Below are positions 36,965-38,747 of a stretch of DNA of 38,747 nucleotides, piece by piece. This DNA comes from an uncultured Clostridia bacterium (lineage in GTDB: Bacteria; Bacillota; Clostridia; Christensenellales; UBA1242): the NCBI GenBank assembly GCA_944349375.1, contig CALVMV010000006.1:1-38747 (forward strand), read 5' to 3'. The notes under the pieces are model-generated. The model was given only the letters and a program-made list of their open reading frames with translations. It had not been told where the DNA came from and did no database searches. Positions within the stretch are counted from its first letter, which is position 1; every line of letters starts with the position of its first letter. A program made the translations under genes and the position numbers.

Positions 36965-38416
36965 ATGCATTGGTTTACTATTATGATGACTTGTATTGCT
37001 TGCATTAATTTTCTTCTTTTAATTTTTATGGTTTTTCTTGAAAAAAGAAAGCCGCAAAACATTATTGCATGGCTTACTGTTTTAACATTTTTACCTATTA
37101 TAGGATTTGTGTTATATGTTATTTTTGGCAGTGGGTTAAGTGTTCGAACTAGGAGAATGATTCGTAAAAAAGCTATTTCTGAAAGAGATATTATCAAAAA
37201 CATAAAGGGTATTCAGACTTTAGAAGAAGCAAAGTTAGATGGTATTTTGATGGAAGACAAGGAGCTAGTTACTTTGTGTTATAGTTTCGGTTCTTATCCT
37301 ATTCCTGGAAATGATATCAAAATTTTTACAAATGGAATTAGCAAAATTGAAGCATTAAAGAGAGATTTGTTAAATGCCAAAAAATCTATCAATATTGAAT
37401 ATTACATTTTTGCAGATGACAAGACAGGCAAAGAGATAATGAATATCCTTTGTCAGAAAGCAAAAGAAGGAGTAGAGGTTAGACTAATTTATGATTCTAT
37501 AGGTTCAAGAAAAGCCCCACGCAGATTTTTTAATAAATTAAAAAAAGCTGGTGGAAAAGTTGGAGAATTTTTCCCTCCATTTATGCATATAAGACTTATC
37601 AATTTGAAATTAAACTATAGAAATCACCGTAAAATTGTAGTTATAGATGGTAAGATTGGTTATACGGGTGGGATAAATATTCGTGATGACCATATGGGCA
37701 AACATAAAAGGCTCTCGCCATGGCGTGATACTCACATTCGAATTAAAGGTGGTGGGGTGTATGCTCTACAAAACATTTTTTTGGATGATTGGAGATATTG
37801 TGTTAATGAAAAATATCCTGCAAGTCTTTATTTAGAGAAAGGATATTTCCCATCTCCTTCTATTAAAGGAAATGCAACTATTCAAGCTGTTTCTTCAGGG
37901 CCAGACAGCAATGTTCAAAAAATTAAAGAAACCTATGTAAAAATGATAACTGATGCTCATGAAAGAGTTTATATTCAAACACCTTATTTTATTCCTGATG
38001 ATGTGTTTTTCTCTGCTCTTAGAATTGCATCGCAAAGTGGAATTGATGTCAGAATTATGGTGCCCGCTATACCTGACAAAAGGACTGTGTATTTAGCAAC
38101 ATTGTCTTATCTAAAAGAGATGGCACAAATGGGAATTAAAATTTATCTTTATAACGGCTTTTTACATAGCAAAACATTACTTGTTGATGATAACAAATTG
38201 AGCATTGGGACATGTAATATGGATAATCGTTCTTTTGGACTAAATTTTGAAAATACTATGATTATTTATTCAAAAGATTTAAATAAACAATATGAAAAAA
38301 TCTTTAATGAAGATTTAAAAAATTCAAAAGAAGTTGGAATAAATTATTTCCAAAAGAAAAAATGGCTTACAAAATTTTTGCAAGCCATTATGAGATTACT
38401 TTCTTCTTTATTTTAA
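36965..38416 (+). CDS. cls: Cardiolipin synthase (phospholipase D family)
   Basis: A 483-residue membrane enzyme that joins two phosphatidylglycerol molecules to form cardiolipin. Two N-terminal membrane helices (about residues 4-23 and 35-55) anchor it. Two PLD catalytic HKD motifs follow: HRKIVVID at 221-228 and HSKTLLVD at 401-408, with GYTGGINI and IGTCNMDNRSF after them. This is the standard Cls architecture and length. AAAGGAGG lies just before the ATG. It starts 35 bp after the giant gene with no terminator between, so the two are probably co-transcribed. That is an unusual pairing and may only reflect read-through. Confidence 0.96.
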   Translation: MHWFTIMMTCIACINFLLLIFMVFLEKRKPQNIIAWLTVLTFLPIIGFVLYVIFGSGLSVRTRRMIRKKAISERDIIKNIKGIQTLEEAKLDGILMEDKELVTLCYSFGSYPIPGNDIKIFTNGISKIEALKRDLLNAKKSINIEYYIFADDKTGKEIMNILCQKAKEGVEVRLIYDSIGSRKAPRRFFNKLKKAGGKVGEFFPPFMHIRLINLKLNYRNHRKIVVIDGKIGYTGGINIRDDHMGKHKRLSPWRDTHIRIKGGGVYALQNIFLDDWRYCVNEKYPASLYLEKGYFPSPSIKGNATIQAVSSGPDSNVQKIKETYVKMITDAHERVYIQTPYFIPDDVFFSALRIASQSGIDVRIMVPAIPDKRTVYLATLSYLKEMAQMGIKIYLYNGFLHSKTLLVDDNKLSIGTCNMDNRSFGLNFENTMIIYSKDLNKQYEKIFNEDLKNSKEVGINYFQKKKWLTKFLQAIMRLLSSLF

Positions 38417-38423
38417 TAAAAAC

Positions 38424-38457
38424 GCATAAGATTTATATTAACATCTTATGCTTTTTT
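38424..38457 (+). terminator. Terminator after cls
   Basis: The nine-base stem GCATAAGAT / ATCTTATGC is followed by six T, just after the cls stop codon. Confidence 0.9.
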
Positions 38458-38468
38458 GTTAAAATGAC

Positions 38469-38497
38469 TTGCAAGAATAATTTTCATATGTTATAAT
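38469..38497 (+). promoter_or_regulatory. Strong promoter before the truncated tRNA-Arg
   Basis: TTGCAA, exactly 17 bases, then TATAAT with an extended TG just before it. It is oriented toward the tRNA at 38541. Confidence 0.8.
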
Positions 38498-38540
38498 AAT
38501 CACGCTTAAATATACTTTAAAGCATAATATTTTAAAACTT

Positions 38541-38579
38541 GCGATGCTAGCTCAGCTGGATAGAGCGTTCGTCTACGGA
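38541..38579 (+). pseudogene. tRNA-Arg (ACG) 5' half, truncated at the anticodon loop
   Basis: The segment has acceptor strand GCGATGC, D-arm GCTC...GAGC, anticodon strand TTCGT and loop CTACGGA (anticodon ACG). Then tRNA sequence stops: the next five bases do not pair with TTCGT, and no T-arm (GTTCGAATC type) or GCATCGC acceptor partner appears in the following ~125 bases. It has a strong promoter. It is either a broken tRNA gene, an edge left by an integration or deletion event, or an assembly artefact. Confidence 0.8.
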
Positions 38580-38706
38580 TTACTTGCTCAAGTCTAAAAG
38601 ATACCACTATTTTAAAGGGTTTTAGGGGTTTTAAAGAGTACAAAAATAATTTTTTATAAAAATTTTATAAAAAACTTTATAAAAATCCTTGAAAAATCGT
38701 CAATAT

Positions 38707-38747
38707 GCACCTTTAGCTCAATTGGATAGAGCGTTGGTCTACGGAAC
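38707..38747 (+). tRNA. tRNA-Arg (ACG), partial, cut by the window end
   Basis: The 5' half of a tRNA: acceptor strand GCACCTT, D-arm GCTC...GAGC, anticodon strand TTGGT and loop CTACGGA, then AC that pairs with the stem. The window ends there. Its acceptor differs from that of the truncated copy 166 bases upstream, so it is not a simple duplicate. Confidence 0.85.

Noticed and set aside
38541-38706. Group I intron in tRNA-Arg
   Set aside because: The space before the next tRNA is too short for a typical intron, no 3' exon follows, and the next tRNA begins anew at its own 5' end.

Overview
The window comes from a very A+T-rich, monoderm, spore-forming Firmicute, most likely an uncultured Clostridia-type gut lineage. 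The evidence is strong Shine-Dalgarno sequences (AGGAGG type), frequent TTG/GTG starts, TGA used as a stop (so not a Mycoplasma code), the sporulation genes yabP and yabQ, a Spo0A effector-domain protein, a BclA-like collagen protein, and the Gram-positive housekeeping pair holB-ricT. No phage, transposon or CRISPR locus is visible.

Layout. (1) 1-3535: an acidic lipoprotein, an unknown basic protein, tRNA-Asn, and a minus-strand sporulation operon yabP-yabQ. The operon ends in a 56-codon single-pass membrane ORF at the position where divIC normally lies. An RluA-type pseudouridine synthase is divergent from it. (2) 3802-14187: a surface cassette made of a 3148-residue lipoprotein of degenerate FN3-like repeats with a C-terminal GLUG domain, followed by a small secreted protein with a C-terminal membrane anchor. 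(3) 14263-25737: mostly housekeeping genes. These are uppP with a Ca2+-type P-ATPase; holB-ricT-trmN6-like; a Spo0A C-domain protein; a possible SecB-like protein; rnhB; a collagen/beta-helix protein divergent from rubrerythrin; an unknown protein with a probably leaderless mRNA; and an ABC-F ATPase. (4) 26136-38416: a second giant gene (3597 residues, N-terminal membrane anchor, five copies of an unfamiliar ~70-residue module) followed at 35 bp by cardiolipin synthase. (5) 38417-38747: a strong promoter, a tRNA-Arg(ACG) that stops at the anticodon loop, and a second tRNA-Arg(ACG) cut by the window end.

How it fits together. The two giant genes take up about 20 kb and have no LPXTG sorting signal, so each is held at the membrane by its N-terminus (lipid or transmembrane helix). 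Each is preceded by an extremely A/T-rich leader: one contains 132 bp without any G or C, the other has phased A-tracts. Each appears co-transcribed with a membrane or envelope gene. uppP, cls, the P-type ATPase and the spore-surface genes add to an envelope theme. The functions proposed for the giant proteins are inference; the domain architecture is what the sequence shows.
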